DNA from: Megalobrama amblycephala
Taxonomy: Eukaryota > Chordata > Actinopteri > Cypriniformes > Xenocyprididae
Direction: 5' to 3'
Assembly (NCBI RefSeq): GCF_018812025.1
Contig: NC_063045.1
Location: 2,189,112 to 2,253,111 of the forward strand
DNA length: 64,000 nucleotides
Each line of letters starts with the position of its first letter. Within the stretch, counting starts at the first letter, position 1. The position numbers and the translations under genes are program-made. This document shows positions 33,440-45,006 of this stretch, in pieces. The notes below the pieces were generated by a model that saw only the letters and a list, made by a program, of their open reading frames with translations, ran no database searches and had not been told where the DNA came from.

Positions 33440-33821
33440 ACTATAAATAGTTTATAGTACATTTAGTTTACTATAAAATAAATCCACTTGTTTAGGATTT
33501 ATTTTATATTCATTTTGTTTATTGTGAACAAATCAAGAATAACCTGTTTGCTGCTGGCTTGTTTACCATTTGCTCCTCACTGAAATTTTTTATGTATTCA
33601 CTAATATTTTGCATTTAATACAACTGTCAAACCAATCATAGCAAAGATTTCAACAGTGCTCTATAACTGCCATAAAGCAGTAATTATTTCAAACATATTT
33701 AAAATATAGTTTTTGGCCCCCTGCTGTCTGGGATGTTAACAATTTGGGTGAAATATAGTTTTTTTTTATTAATTTTAATTCAGTTTCTTTATGTGGCATT
33801 TGATTAAAAAAACAAAACAAA
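32548..33821. other. Intergenic AT-rich sequence with simple repeats
   Basis: 32930-33070 is an array of AGTAACT/AGTTACT motifs in both orientations, a common fish repeat. An (ATT)n microsatellite lies at about 33399-33434. No gene is seen. Confidence 0.35.
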
Positions 33822-33832
33822 AACCATCAGGA

Positions 33833-33895
<63 letters not shown>

Positions 33896-34073
33896 CTGAT
33901 GGTTTTAAACATCAAAAGTATTGTTTTACCAAAATAAATACTGCATATTTGTCAAACTACCCAAATAAATGTCAACATTCTTTTATTTTGTCCATTTTAT
34001 AATTACATTGTAAAACAGCTGTTAATATTGCAATTTTTTAATCTATACAAAAAAAAAAAACATAACAGATATG

Positions 34074-34128
<55 letters not shown>

Positions 34129-34345
34129 CTGTTATGTTTTTTTTTATCAAATGGCAAATTAAATAAATCATTTTAAAAGATACAAAGAGGCAATATATAG
34201 ATTAAAAAATTGCAATATTAACAGCTGTTTTACAATGTAATTATAAAATGGACAAAATAAAAGAATGTTGACATTTATTTGGGTAGTTTGACAAATATGC
34301 AGTATTTATTTTGGTAAAACAATACTTTTGATGAAAAAAATACAT
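33822..34345. mobile_element. Double foldback with (TA)n at both hairpin centres
   Basis: AAACCATCAGGAGA-(TA)n-TCTCCTGATGGTTT forms one hairpin at 33822-33907. A larger palindrome follows: 33908-34060 pairs with 34155-34345 (CAAAAGTATTGTTTTACCAAA, CAGCTGTTAATATTGCAATT), enclosing CATAACAGATATGTA-(TA)n-TACATATCTGTTATG. No ORF. Confidence 0.75.
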
Positions 34346-34483
34346 ACGTAGTGTGAAGTCTGCTGTTTGAGAAAATATATAAGGGGTCACTAACTTTGTC
34401 AATTATTTCACTGTTTTTTTTTTTATCATTTTTACTGAAATGTGTCCTATGGTGTGGCATAGAAACAGTTAAGAATATAGACG

Positions 34484-34790
34484 TGCCACACACTTGGGTA
34501 AAGTTGGTTTTATATTCGCACATTCGGACATCCGTATTCAATAGCCTTGTTAATCACACTACATTGGACATTCAGTGGACATTCACAAGTAAATATGCCA
34601 TTAAAACAATACTTGCCTATTTTGATCGACTGTGAAAAATGTTGTAAGTTGACAATCGTTGGTTGTCAATATCATGTCCCTGCTTAAAATTCGCAAACAT
34701 TAATTTATTGCACATTTATTGGAAAGTCGGAATATATCAGAAGTCCGAATGTGCGAATATAAAATCAGCTTTACCCAAGTGTGTCACACC
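34484..34790. mobile_element. Foldback MITE
   Basis: Left arm CACACTTGGGTAAAGTTGGT-TTTATATTCGCACATTCGGA, right arm TCCGAATGTGCGAATATAAA-ATCAGCTTTACCCAAGTGTG. The body is about 200 bp without a gene. GTGTCACACCAGAGGACA follows the right end and recurs at 34971-34988. Confidence 0.7.
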
Positions 34791-35942
34791 AGAGGACAAC
34801 AAAACTTAACACTTTAATGATTCCAAAAAGTTAAATATTTGAACAATTCTGAGACAAAAATAAATGAACATGTGCACATGTCATTGGCTTCACAGGGGGC
34901 TTCAGCAACATGGGGTCCTTCAACTAATTAAAATTGTCAGTGGAATTGTCTGATTTAAAATCAGGATATGGTGTCACACCAGAGGACATGGTTTTCAGTG
35001 ACAAAATGTTGCCTGAGGTATTTATTAACAAATTAATGTTTTTCTTTTTAATTTATAAAAGTTGTAATTTATTGAACCATGCTTGAGACAGTCACACCAT
35101 TGGACAATTTTGAGATTTGACTCAAAAAATTAATCTAATAACAAAGCAGTTTTTATATCACCAGGTTAATGTGACAGAGAAATGTTTAACCATTTACTGC
35201 ATTTTAAATGATGACAATACTAATTATATTCATTTTTATCCTGTGTGAATGTAAAAAAAAAAAAAAAACTGACCTCACATCAACAACCCATTTGCATAAA
35301 TGTGCTTTTTGTGTAGACAAGTTACAATCATCATTTTTTTCCACTCAGATTGTATCAACTTATTTTAGGCTGAATTATCAAGTGTATTTGCCAGATTAAA
35401 TGAAATGGTTAATCTGTTGAATTCTGCATAAACATTTGGATTTTTTTCCTGCATATAATCACTAATATTACAGTGTTAATGCCCACTCAAAGTTGAACTA
35501 AATCTCAATAAATCTTGTTTTGACAAAGATGTGTTTAGCATAAATAGGCTACAATGTTTAGCAAAATTTCAGAATAAATCACTCTATGGATGGAGAAATG
35601 AAGCCTCATGAAAGTCTGTAGCTTTGCTCAACAGCGCCATCTGTTGGCTATAATTTATATATTATCAACTGAGAACATGGAGGAACTTTTCCTATCTGAC
35701 GTCATTCTTGCAGAAGAATGACACCTTTATCGCCCCCTCACTGAACACCAAACTTAAGCAACATGCTGCTTAGAATGCATTCAAAGTAAACTAGATTCGA
35801 CCGGTTTTTATTGGAGTCGAGTTTCGTATATTTCTTTATGTTTATCACGTGACTTTCTGGAAAAAAATCCGTGCCTCGAAAGGGGCTTCAATGCTGGATC
35901 CATGCTGGAGCCTCGTGTCACCAGACTCAACCTGGCTTCAGT
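34791..35942. other. Upstream region of the frameshifted three-V receptor
   Basis: AT-rich, with poly(A) at about 35251-35267 and no gene. The 35340-35520 stretch resembles 31780-31950. The last 200 bases should hold promoter and 5' UTR. Confidence 0.3.
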
Positions 35943-37619
35943 ATGAAGAGCCATGTGTTAATCCTTCTTTTCTCATTATTTGTGAACGGTAAGTGTTTTT
36001 GTTTTTATTTGCTAGTGAAAACGTGTTTTAGGAAGCTGTTCCCTCGTCATATTCTATACACTACCATTAAAAAGTTGTAGATCAGTGAGATATTTTACGT
36101 TTTAAAGGAATTATCTGCTGCTCACCAAAGCTGCATTTATTTGTACTTAAAAATACAGGAAAATCAGTAATAGTGTGTATAATTTTCAGCATTATTATTC
36201 CAGTCTTCTTCAGCATCACATAAACTTTCAGAAATAATTATAATATGCTGATTGCTGCTCAAGAAACATTTTATTATTATCAATGTTGGGGAAAAAAATC
36301 AGGATAAATAGAAAGTTCAAAAGAACAGAATTTATCTGAAATTGAAATTTTACTGTCAGTTTTGATAATAGTAATTTTAAATCAATATTTTTTTCCATAA
36401 AAAATCTTGACCTCCAATCCTTTAACTGGTAGTTTATAATGTTACAAATCTGTTTCATCTCCTTTCTAGTGCTTCTCATTTCTCTGAATCGTCTTTGAGA
36501 CAATAATTGGAGTAAATCTATTGTAACATTGTTTAGGCTTTGGGTGATTTTATTTCTGCTTTCGTATTTAATGTGAATTTTAACGTTAACTGTTTCTGTA
36601 TGTTCTGCAGGTGCGTCTGGTGTAGAGACAGATGTTGTGGAGTCTGTATCAGTGATTGTGGGAGATTCTTTCACTCTTCATACAGATGTTACTCAAAGAG
36701 ACGGCGTGATTGAGTGGAGGTTCGGAGAAGATCTCATTGCTAGAATCAATAGTGAGTCCAATAATATCAAAATACTTGTTAATGATAATGAGTTCGGAGA
36801 CAGAGTGCAGCTGGACGATCAGACGGGAGATCTCAAGATCAGCAACATCAAAAATCAATGACTTTGGACTTTATAAACTTGAGGTCAACAGCGGCAGTGG
36901 GTTATTATCAAAGACATTCAATGTCAGTGGTGAGTATGTCAGGTATTTAGGTGAGGTTTGAGACTCAAGGTGAAAGTGTTTGCTGGCTCACAGAAATGTT
37001 TCTCTGTTCATTAGGTGTGAGTAATCTGGCGTCAGATGGAGTGAAGCTCGTGCCGGTGCTGGAGAGAGACTCTGTCATTCTACACTCTGGACTTACTGAG
37101 ATACAGAGAGATGATCAGATAACCTGGAAGTTTGAAGAGACACTCATAAGTCAACTAAACAATCAAACAGCTGAAATCTTTGCTGATGTTCTTGATGGGA
37201 GATTCAAAGACAGACTGAAGCTGAACCAAATGAATGGATCTCTCATCATTACTGACATCAGACCCAACACCTCTGGACTTTATGTGGTAGAAATCACCAA
37301 GAGAAAAAGCAGCTACACCACACACAAGACATTCAGAGTCACTATCATTGGTGAGTCACTTTAATATTGAAATGCTTTAAGGATCTCTGGGTCATTAACA
37401 AATCTAGATGCAAATGCATGTGCCAAGTTCTCAGAAATGTTATATTTATATCAAAGAACTTTTATACCAATTTTCATTGTTTTCAGGAGAATACCACACT
37501 TTTCTCTTTTTTTTTTTTAAATGTGTCTCATGATCTGTACCACACTAAAATGATTGACCTTATGCTTCAAAAAATAATAGGAATAATTGAATTCAGCAAC
37601 AGAAGGGTCATATTCAAGT

Positions 37620-37842
37620 CTAAAGGTGATGATACACGGGGCTAGTTTTTGAGCAATGTTGTCGGGTAATTTTGCCAAGCAATGTTTCTTGGGCACTTTC
37701 CCTTTGACAATAGGCAACAATTGTCGATCTAAAGTATCCAGATAGAAACTTGTTGCCTATTCTCATTGTGAAAGTGCCCATTGATCAGCAAAATTTCCCA
37801 GCAACATTGCTCAAAAAGTTTCCCCATGTATCATCACCTAAG
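37620..37842. mobile_element. Small TIR MITE in the V2-V3 intron
   Basis: Left AGGTGATGATACACGGGGCTAG-TTTTTGAGCAATGTTG pairs with right CAACATTGCTCAAAAAGTTT-CCCCATGTATCATCACCT. GGGCACTTTCCC / AAGTGCCC inside also pair. About 220 bp. Confidence 0.75.
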
Positions 37843-37912
37843 TATTCGTCAGTGCAGTCATCATGTTTGAATGTGATTATTATGAGTTTGAGTTTGTTTG
37901 AATCATAGATGC

Positions 37913-38891
37913 TTAAAGGTGCCCTCGAATGAAAAATTGAATTTATCTTGGCATAGTTAAATAACAAGAGTTCAGTACATGGAAATGGCATACAGTGAGT
38001 CTCAAACTCCATTGTTTCCTCCTTCTTATATAAATCTCATTTGTTTAAACGACCTCCGAAGAACAGGCGAATCTCAACATAACACCGACTATTACGTAAC
38101 AGTCGGGGTGTACGCCCCAATATTTGCATATGCCAGCCCACGTTTCCAAACATTATAAAAGGCATTAGACAAGGGCAGCCAGTATTAACGTCTGGATGTG
38201 CACAACCAAATCATCAGACTAGGTAAGCAAGCAAGAACAATAGCGAAAAATGGCAGATGGAGCAATAATAACTGACATGATCCATGATAACATGATATTT
38301 TTAGTGATATTTGTAAACTGTCTTTCTAAATGTATCGTTAACATGTTGCTAATGTACTGTTAAATGTGGTTAAAGTTACCATCGTTTCTTACTGTATTCA
38401 CGGAGACAAGAGCCGTCGCTATTTTCATTTTTAAACACTTGCAGTCTGTATAATGCATAAACACAACTTCATTCTTCATAAATCTCTCCAACAGTGTAGC
38501 ATTAGCCGTTAGCCACGGAGCACCATCAAACTCATTCAAAATCAGAAGTAAACAATATAACAGTATACAATACTCACCTAATCCGACGCATGCATGCCGC
38601 ATGCATGACAAACACTTTGTAAAGATCCATTTTGAGGGTTATATTAGCTGTGTAAACTTTGTTAAGGCACTGTTTAAGGCAAGCGCGAGCTCTGTGGGCA
38701 GAGAGCATGGGATTTAAAGGGGCCGCAGCATAAAATCGGCGCGTTTATAATGATGCCCCAAAATAGGCAGTTAAAAAAATTAATAAAAAAAAATCTATGG
38801 GGTATTTTGAGCTGAAACATCACAGACACATTCAGGGGACACCTTAGACTTATATTACATCTTTTAAAAACATAATCTAGGGCACCTTTAA
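37913..38891. mobile_element. TTAA-flanked nonautonomous DNA element
   Basis: TTAAAGGTGCCCTCGAATGA at left and ATCTAGGGCACCTTTAA at right, with TTAA on both edges (37913-37916, 38888-38891), give a piggyBac-like pattern. About 980 bp with no transposase frame. Confidence 0.65.
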
Positions 38892-40495
38892 TTTCTTTTT
38901 TCCACAGTTGAGACATATTATGGTTTTCTCATGAGTTAATTTTTGAACACCATTTGCAATGTGATAAGATTCCAGGGATAAGCATTTTTTTTCCTGTCAA
39001 CACCATACGCAACAACATCAATTACAAATTGCAAGCACGATGCTGTCACGCACTTGTAACTACATTATCAGATTTATGAATATAAAACAATTTTGACATC
39101 ATTCAAAATACATAATTCACAGCTAATACCTAAAAAAATCCAGCATAAACCACCATGAATTCAATGCTGGTCCATGCGGGTTTATGCTAAAATAGTGCTT
39201 GTCTAACTGGTGGACCAGGATAGTCATGCTGTTTGTAAGCAAAAGAGAGCTGGTGAAGTTGGTTCACCCGCACGGCCTTGCAAGCAGAGTTTTGGGGACT
39301 TGTTTTTACTTGTATATTTCTATTTTTAACACATTAATGATATAAAGGAAAAACAACGGCTCAAAACTCAAACTCCAATCCTTGCTACCCTACTCCAAGT
39401 CGGTCTCGAACCCCAGCCCAACCACTGCTGACATGCGAAGCAGATGCACTACCAATGTCACTAAACACTCATTCTCCAGCGGTCGTCAGTGTGCAGTAGT
39501 TTAACTGCAAACCTCTCACTATCTGACCACTGTTACACACACAATGCGAGTGGATGTCTGTTTATCACAGCTGACGTGCATCAAAATAATGCTTCACAAA
39601 AAATAAAGCACAGATGAAGAATGAAGAACAAGGAAGCACACAAAATGAATGTACTGTACACCAGAGTAAATATAAATAAGTGTTCATGTTAGTCACCAAC
39701 AGCACAGCAGCTCCAGACCCAGTGTTACTCACATGTGAAGTGGGATCAAAGCAGCCTCCACATTTGTTTTCAGGCCTTCCCACTTATCTCTCTCCAGCGC
39801 TGGAAAGCTTTTCTAATATAAACGCTGGTCCTAAAGCGCTTGCCCAGCCATAAACCTTTATTCCAGTGATATTCTTTTGAGCTTTTGTGTTGTGTCTCAT
39901 CTCTTGTTCTGCAGTTGTTGTTTTTTTTCTTATTTTCAAATCTCCCTCTTGCTCGTTCTCTCTCCTCGACCGTCATATGTCCCTAATGCTGATTGGTTAG
40001 AAAGAATTGAAAGTTGCTGTTTTAAAGACTTTAATGGTCATTTGAGAACTCCTATGTCAAAATCAAGCTGTCAGTCACTGATCCCAAGTTATGTTTTTGC
40101 AGTCAGGAGCACGAAATATTGTAGTCAATTGCTAAAAGAGAATTAATTCAGCCAAAGTCAAGGGCCAAATGGCCAACTAAAAGTCACATAATGAAACACT
40201 GATCACCATAATGGTGACCCCAAACAGACTTCAACAAATGTTAACACATACACAAGTTTTGCTGTGGTCTTGCTGGAATCCTATCAGCATCCAAAAGACA
40301 ACATATGCTCCTCCAGCATCCCAAGCTTGTCCCAGCATGCAAAACATACCTTATGCTGGACCACCAGCACACGCGCTTCTCATGATGGGAAAGATCAGAG
40401 ACCATTCCTTCATGCAAAATCTCTATAGATCCTTCAGATTCCCAGCTCCATGTTGGTGCTTCTTCTCTTCAGTTCACTCCACTCATTCTCTTTAG
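38892..40495. other. Intron sequence with SINE-like fragments
   Basis: 39130-39260 carries the 'ccagcataaaccaccatgaattcaatgctggtccatg' motif common in fish dispersed repeats. 39370-39460 is tRNA-SINE-like: on the minus strand GGGGTTCGAGACCGACTTGG resembles a pol III B box. 40160-40205 repeats 44145-44190 (AAACACTGATCACCAxAATGGTGACC). No gene is recognised. Confidence 0.35.
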
Positions 40496-41673
40496 GGTTC
40501 AGGTCAGGGGCTGGGAAGGTTGTGTTCAGTGACACATTTTTGTGTTGGTTTTGATGTTTGTTTTGGATCATTGTCCTGATGGAAGATCCAACCACGGCCC
40601 ATTATTGGATTTCTAGCAGAAGCGGTCAGGTTTTGATTTTTTATCTGTTGATATTTGGTAGAATCCATGATACCATGTATCTGAGCAAGATGTCCAGGAC
40701 TTCCAGCAGAAAAATAGGCCCACAACATTAAAGATCCAGCAGTATATTTAACCGTGGGCATGGGGTACTTTTTATCCATGTGTGCACCAAACCCATCTGG
40801 TGAGTTTGCTGCCAAAAAGCTCTTATTTTAGTTTCATCTGACCATAGAAGCCGGTCCCGTTTGAAGTTCCAGTCTTGTCTGACAACTGAATATACTGGAG
40901 ATTGTTTCTGGATGAGAGCAGAGGATTTTTCTTGAAACCCTCCCAAACAACTTTTGTGGGGATGTTGGTGCTGTTTGATCATTTTTTTAGGCTTTCTGAG
41001 ACTCAAGACTCAACTAATCTCTGCAATTCTCCAGCTGTGATCCTCGGAGAGTCTTTGTCCACTCAAACATTCCTCCTCACCGCGCATTAGGACGATTTAG
41101 ACACACGTCCTCTTCCAGGCAGATTTGTAACATCTTTAGTTGATTGGAACTTCTTAATTATTGCCCTGATAGTGGAAATGGGGATTTTCAATGATTTAGC
41201 TATTTTCTTACAGCCATTTTCTATTTTGTGAAGCTCAACAATCTTTTGCTGCACATCAGAACTATATTATTTGGTTTTATTCATTGTGATGAATGATTAC
41301 AGGAATTTGGCCTTTGTGTTTCCTCATGTTTATACTCCTGTGGAACAGGAAGTCACGGCTGGACAATTTCATGTTAATGATCACCCTGGTGTGCTAAAAA
41401 ATGTAAATATGAATGGGAATATACTTCAGAGATATTTTACTCATACACAATTCTAGGAGTGCCAATAATTGTGGCCAATGTGTTTAAGATAAAAACATTT
41501 ATTTCATAATGTGATTTTTTTCCCCTACTTTCAATTCTTTTCCTTCAATGAAAGGTTAGATTTTTGCAAATTTTATGAATTAAATATCAAAAGGATAAAC
41601 AATGCATAATTATTTTTATTGTCATCTTTGATCATATTTACCAAGGGTGCCAATAATTCTGAGCACCACTGTA
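40496..41673 (-). pseudogene. Decayed Tc1/mariner transposase and terminal repeat
   Basis: On the minus strand two frames, 40728-41006 and 40504-40815, carry successive parts of a Tc1 transposase: the LLWSDETK segment with the first catalytic Asp, then GSLMLWAYFSAG and FHQDNDPKQTSKPTQ with the second catalytic Asp. The C-terminal Glu region is not seen. Several frameshifts and stops separate the parts. The terminal repeat GGGTGCCAATAATTCTGAGC-ACCACTGTA closes the element at 41673, with a second internal GTGCCAATAATTGTGG at about 41459. The other terminus is missing or too diverged. It is an inactive copy in the V2-V3 intron. Confidence 0.75.
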
Positions 41674-42590
41674 TGTTCATGGTTTGAACATTCTTGTTTC
41701 CTTTATTAATCAAAATGGTTTTGAGATCAATTATCCATTGCTGCTTATATGAGAGGCATGCAGAAATGTCAGCTACAGTGTTGCAGAAGTAAAAATCAAG
41801 ATTGGTTCACTTGACGTTGCATTAGTAGCTGACACTATGGAGAAACATATTTCTCCTGGAATACTGAAGCCCAATTGCATAGGACAATGACGATCAAGCA
41901 CACATGTGATGGGCAGAGCCATGTTCTATATAACATGGCACTGACCATCATTGCCTCAGAATCTTTCTCCTTCAGGTTATTGGAATATGTCTCTTGCCAT
42001 AGATTTATGCTTTCAAGAGGACAACACTCTCCTCACAGATCCCCTTCAGCATTCCAGCGAAAAAGAGGATGGACCTGAAGGAATGGAACATGTGCAGGGC
42101 CCCGAATCTGCTCCTGCATCTTTTGCATCTTAGAGTGTTTGACAGGCCGGGCTGTCGAGATGACAGTTGGGGAGCTGCTGTCGTGTTGAGTGCTGTCTCT
42201 GGTGCCCCTCCGCTTCCTCTTCCTGCCGCCATTGATACATGGGACAGGAAGCAGCGTCAGCCACGCTCACGATGGCCCAACCCATGCGTGTTCCACAATC
42301 AGTGGATCCTCCGCTCTCCTATGCTGAGGACAGTCTTCACCGCTCCAATGGAAAGCCAGTCCGTAGCCGTGGACAGTCCCACTTTGGATAGACTTGTTGG
42401 AAAGTGTTTGTGAATTGGTGTGAGAGGCATAATGAGGGCCCTGTCATGCACCATCTACACTTAAAACGTATGTCTGCTATCACATCGTTTCATGCCCATG
42501 TAAACCATTGCTCAGTTGGGAGGCATAAGTTGGTGACAGTTTTTTTGAATGGAGTGAGGCAGCTAAACCCTCCTCGCCCTTCTATGGTTC
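41674..42590. other. Intron sequence, unclassified repeat
   Basis: Relatively GC-rich around 42050-42400, with open frames on both strands that carry no domain I recognise. It may be a further decayed retroelement. Confidence 0.25.
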
Positions 42591-44502
42591 CCCAGATAGC
42601 AAGCAATGATCAAAACAATGTTAAATCAGTGTTAATGTGTCAGTGTTACCCGCACTGAATCAATATCACTTTTGCACCCTCAATTAATGTTGAAAAAATG
42701 TTGAAATTTCAACAAAAAATCAATGGTAATGGCATTGAATCAATGTTACAACGTGATGTTGGTTCAACATGTTTGCACTCTCAGAAAATGAAATCTCTCA
42801 AGATCTCAGCAGAAGTTCTTTTTGAGAATTAACAGGTTTAGATGTTGATGTTTTATTGAAAATGTTTGGTCACCATTTTGGTGATCAGTGTTTCCTTTAG
42901 TTGGGCATTTCGACTCTTGGCTTTTTGTGTGAGTTTGTGTTCTTTGTAACAGTGTTTAACAAAACACATCATTTGTTGAAAAGAAAACCAGAAACAATAA
43001 TGATCTGGAGCCGTATTCACAAAACATCTTAAGGCTAAAAGTAGCTCCTAACTTGCCAATTTAGGAGAAACTCTTAAAAATAATGGGTGTGTCAGTCCTA
43101 ATTTTAGGAGTCCTAAATTTTTGCTCTAAGAGTATTTCACAAAGCATTTTAGCGCTACAACTAGCTCCTAAGTCTGTGAAACGTTAGGAGTAGTCAAGAG
43201 GACTCCTAAGTCACTAAGACAAAATCACAAACAGTCCTAATCCACCCAAAGACACTCTACACCATTGAGGGAATAGAGGATAGAGCCTTAGATGCTGAAC
43301 TTTTTCTTCATAAATGCAATACATTTTGATTTATAGATTTAAATCTACGATTAGATGCCAAAAACAAATCTTTAACAAATAAATAAATATTGTCCGATTA
43401 CCTGTGGCAGTGGTTTTCATGAGTTCACATTTACAAATGATTGAATAGAGTAAAAAAAATGAAAAAGTAAGCGTATTTGGTGTGCTGTCTGAGGGTATTG
43501 AGGGCTCCGAGATGCAGACATCCAAGAGGCGGTCCACAATTCACTGTATATAGTAGTTTAATTAGTGACACTTTAATTAGTGACACTACATTTTAAAACC
43601 TTTATTTGAATATGGCAACATTTTTATTAAAAATATTTATTTGAATAGGGCAACATTTGTATTTTAAAACCTTTATTTTAATATGGAAACATGGAAACCT
43701 CATTCTACAATATTTCTATGATTAAATCACTGACTCCTCCCCCATCAGCCAATCACTGTGTGTTTACTCCATAGCAACGAGGTCAACCCTGCCCTTACTC
43801 TTAGCTTAAGACTTCAGTCTATTCCTAAGTTTGTCTCAGCAGATTTGTGAATGGGTTTTAAGAGAAAACTCTTAGCTAAAAACTTTTACTGCTATTTAGG
43901 AGAACTCTTAGTGGTACGATAAAATGTTTTGTGAATACAGCCCCTGGTGATATAGTTTTCAGCCTCATAAAAGAAAATCATTTACTAGTTGTACTCCTGA
44001 CCAAAAGTGCCATATTTGTTTTTAATAGGTTACCTTCACCAACAATACTTCATGACCACATGAAAAAAAACATATTACGTGTATTGTTAAACACTGTTAC
44101 AGAAGACCACAAACTCACACAAAAAGCCAATAGTCAAACTGCCCAACTAAAGGAAACACTGATCACCAAAATGGTGACCAAACGAATAAAACATCTAAAC
44201 CTCTGTTCAATTCTCAAAAAGAGCTTCTGCTGAGATCTTGAGAGATTTATTGTCTTCTTTTATCTTCAGTTGATTTCAGGCTGTGTGGCTTTAAGTCAGT
44301 TGTAGTTGTGTTTCATTTTCTTGAGAGTTCAAGCATGATGTTGAACCAACTTCACATTGTAACATTGATTCAATGACCATTACCATTGATTTTTTTCAAC
44401 ATTAATTGCAGGTGCAAAAGTGATATTGAAGTATCAAGTATGGTTAACGTTGACACATTAACACTGATTTAACATTATTTCGACCATTGCTTGCTATCTG
44501 GG
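42591..44502. mobile_element. Long-TIR DNA element carrying a nested Harbinger-like MITE
   Basis: Left CCCAGATAGCAAGCAATG, right CATTGCTTGCTATCTGGG, with complementary arms of about 400 bp (ATCAATGGTAATGGCATTGAAT, CAAGATCTCAGCAGAAG, CATTTTGGTGATCAGTGTTT, GTAACAGTGTTTAACA). The centre is occupied by the separate element at 43007-43944. No transposase. Confidence 0.75.
43007..43944. mobile_element. Harbinger-like MITE nested in the long-TIR element
   Basis: Ends GGAGCCGTATTCACAAAACAT and ATGTTTTGTGAATACAGCCCC, followed inward by subterminal TAGCTCCTAA/TTAGGAG repeats in both orientations. CTGG on each side may include a short target duplication. Internal 43418-43512 is shared with 2095-2165, linking it to a longer relative. 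The superfamily call is tentative. Confidence 0.6.
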
Positions 44503-45006
44503 ACCTGCCTGTGATTTGGCATTAGTTCTAAAAGCGCTTCCTGAACCAACGTTTGAGCCGCTTTGCTCTATTTAGCTGCGACTGTGAGTGATCTCATTTA
44601 AGTCATTCAAGTTTGGATTGGATAGGGGTGTGGTTAGGCTGCCATTTACTCTAGAGGGGTTTAGTAGCGGTTAACAGATGCCACTAATGCTTCGCTGATG
44701 TGTCCTGTGCGCTCATTGCATGTTTACATTGAATGCTCAAGCTAATTTCAGTGGATTGGTTACATGCTTTTATTTGCTGTTGGCTGAATGCTGAGGATGT
44801 ATTGTGTGATGTATTTCTCTTGAGTTTGATTGCTATTGGCATATTTGAGCCTGTCCCTGTTGAAAAAAACAGCATATGTTGTTGCAAGCTGATGTTTTGG
44901 CTTCTATTGTGACTTATGTAGCATATGCCAAATGCATAAATGTTTTACTGTATGCTTAATCTCTGTCCGTGAAAGTTCTCCTGTGTTTTACTGTATGTCG
45001 AGACAG
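44503..45006. other. Intron end before V3
   Basis: The last 90 bases (TTTACTGTATGxTTAATCTCTGT ... GAGACAG) match the intron end before the V3 exon at 23981, confirming that the two V3 exons are homologous and share their acceptor. Confidence 0.5.
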
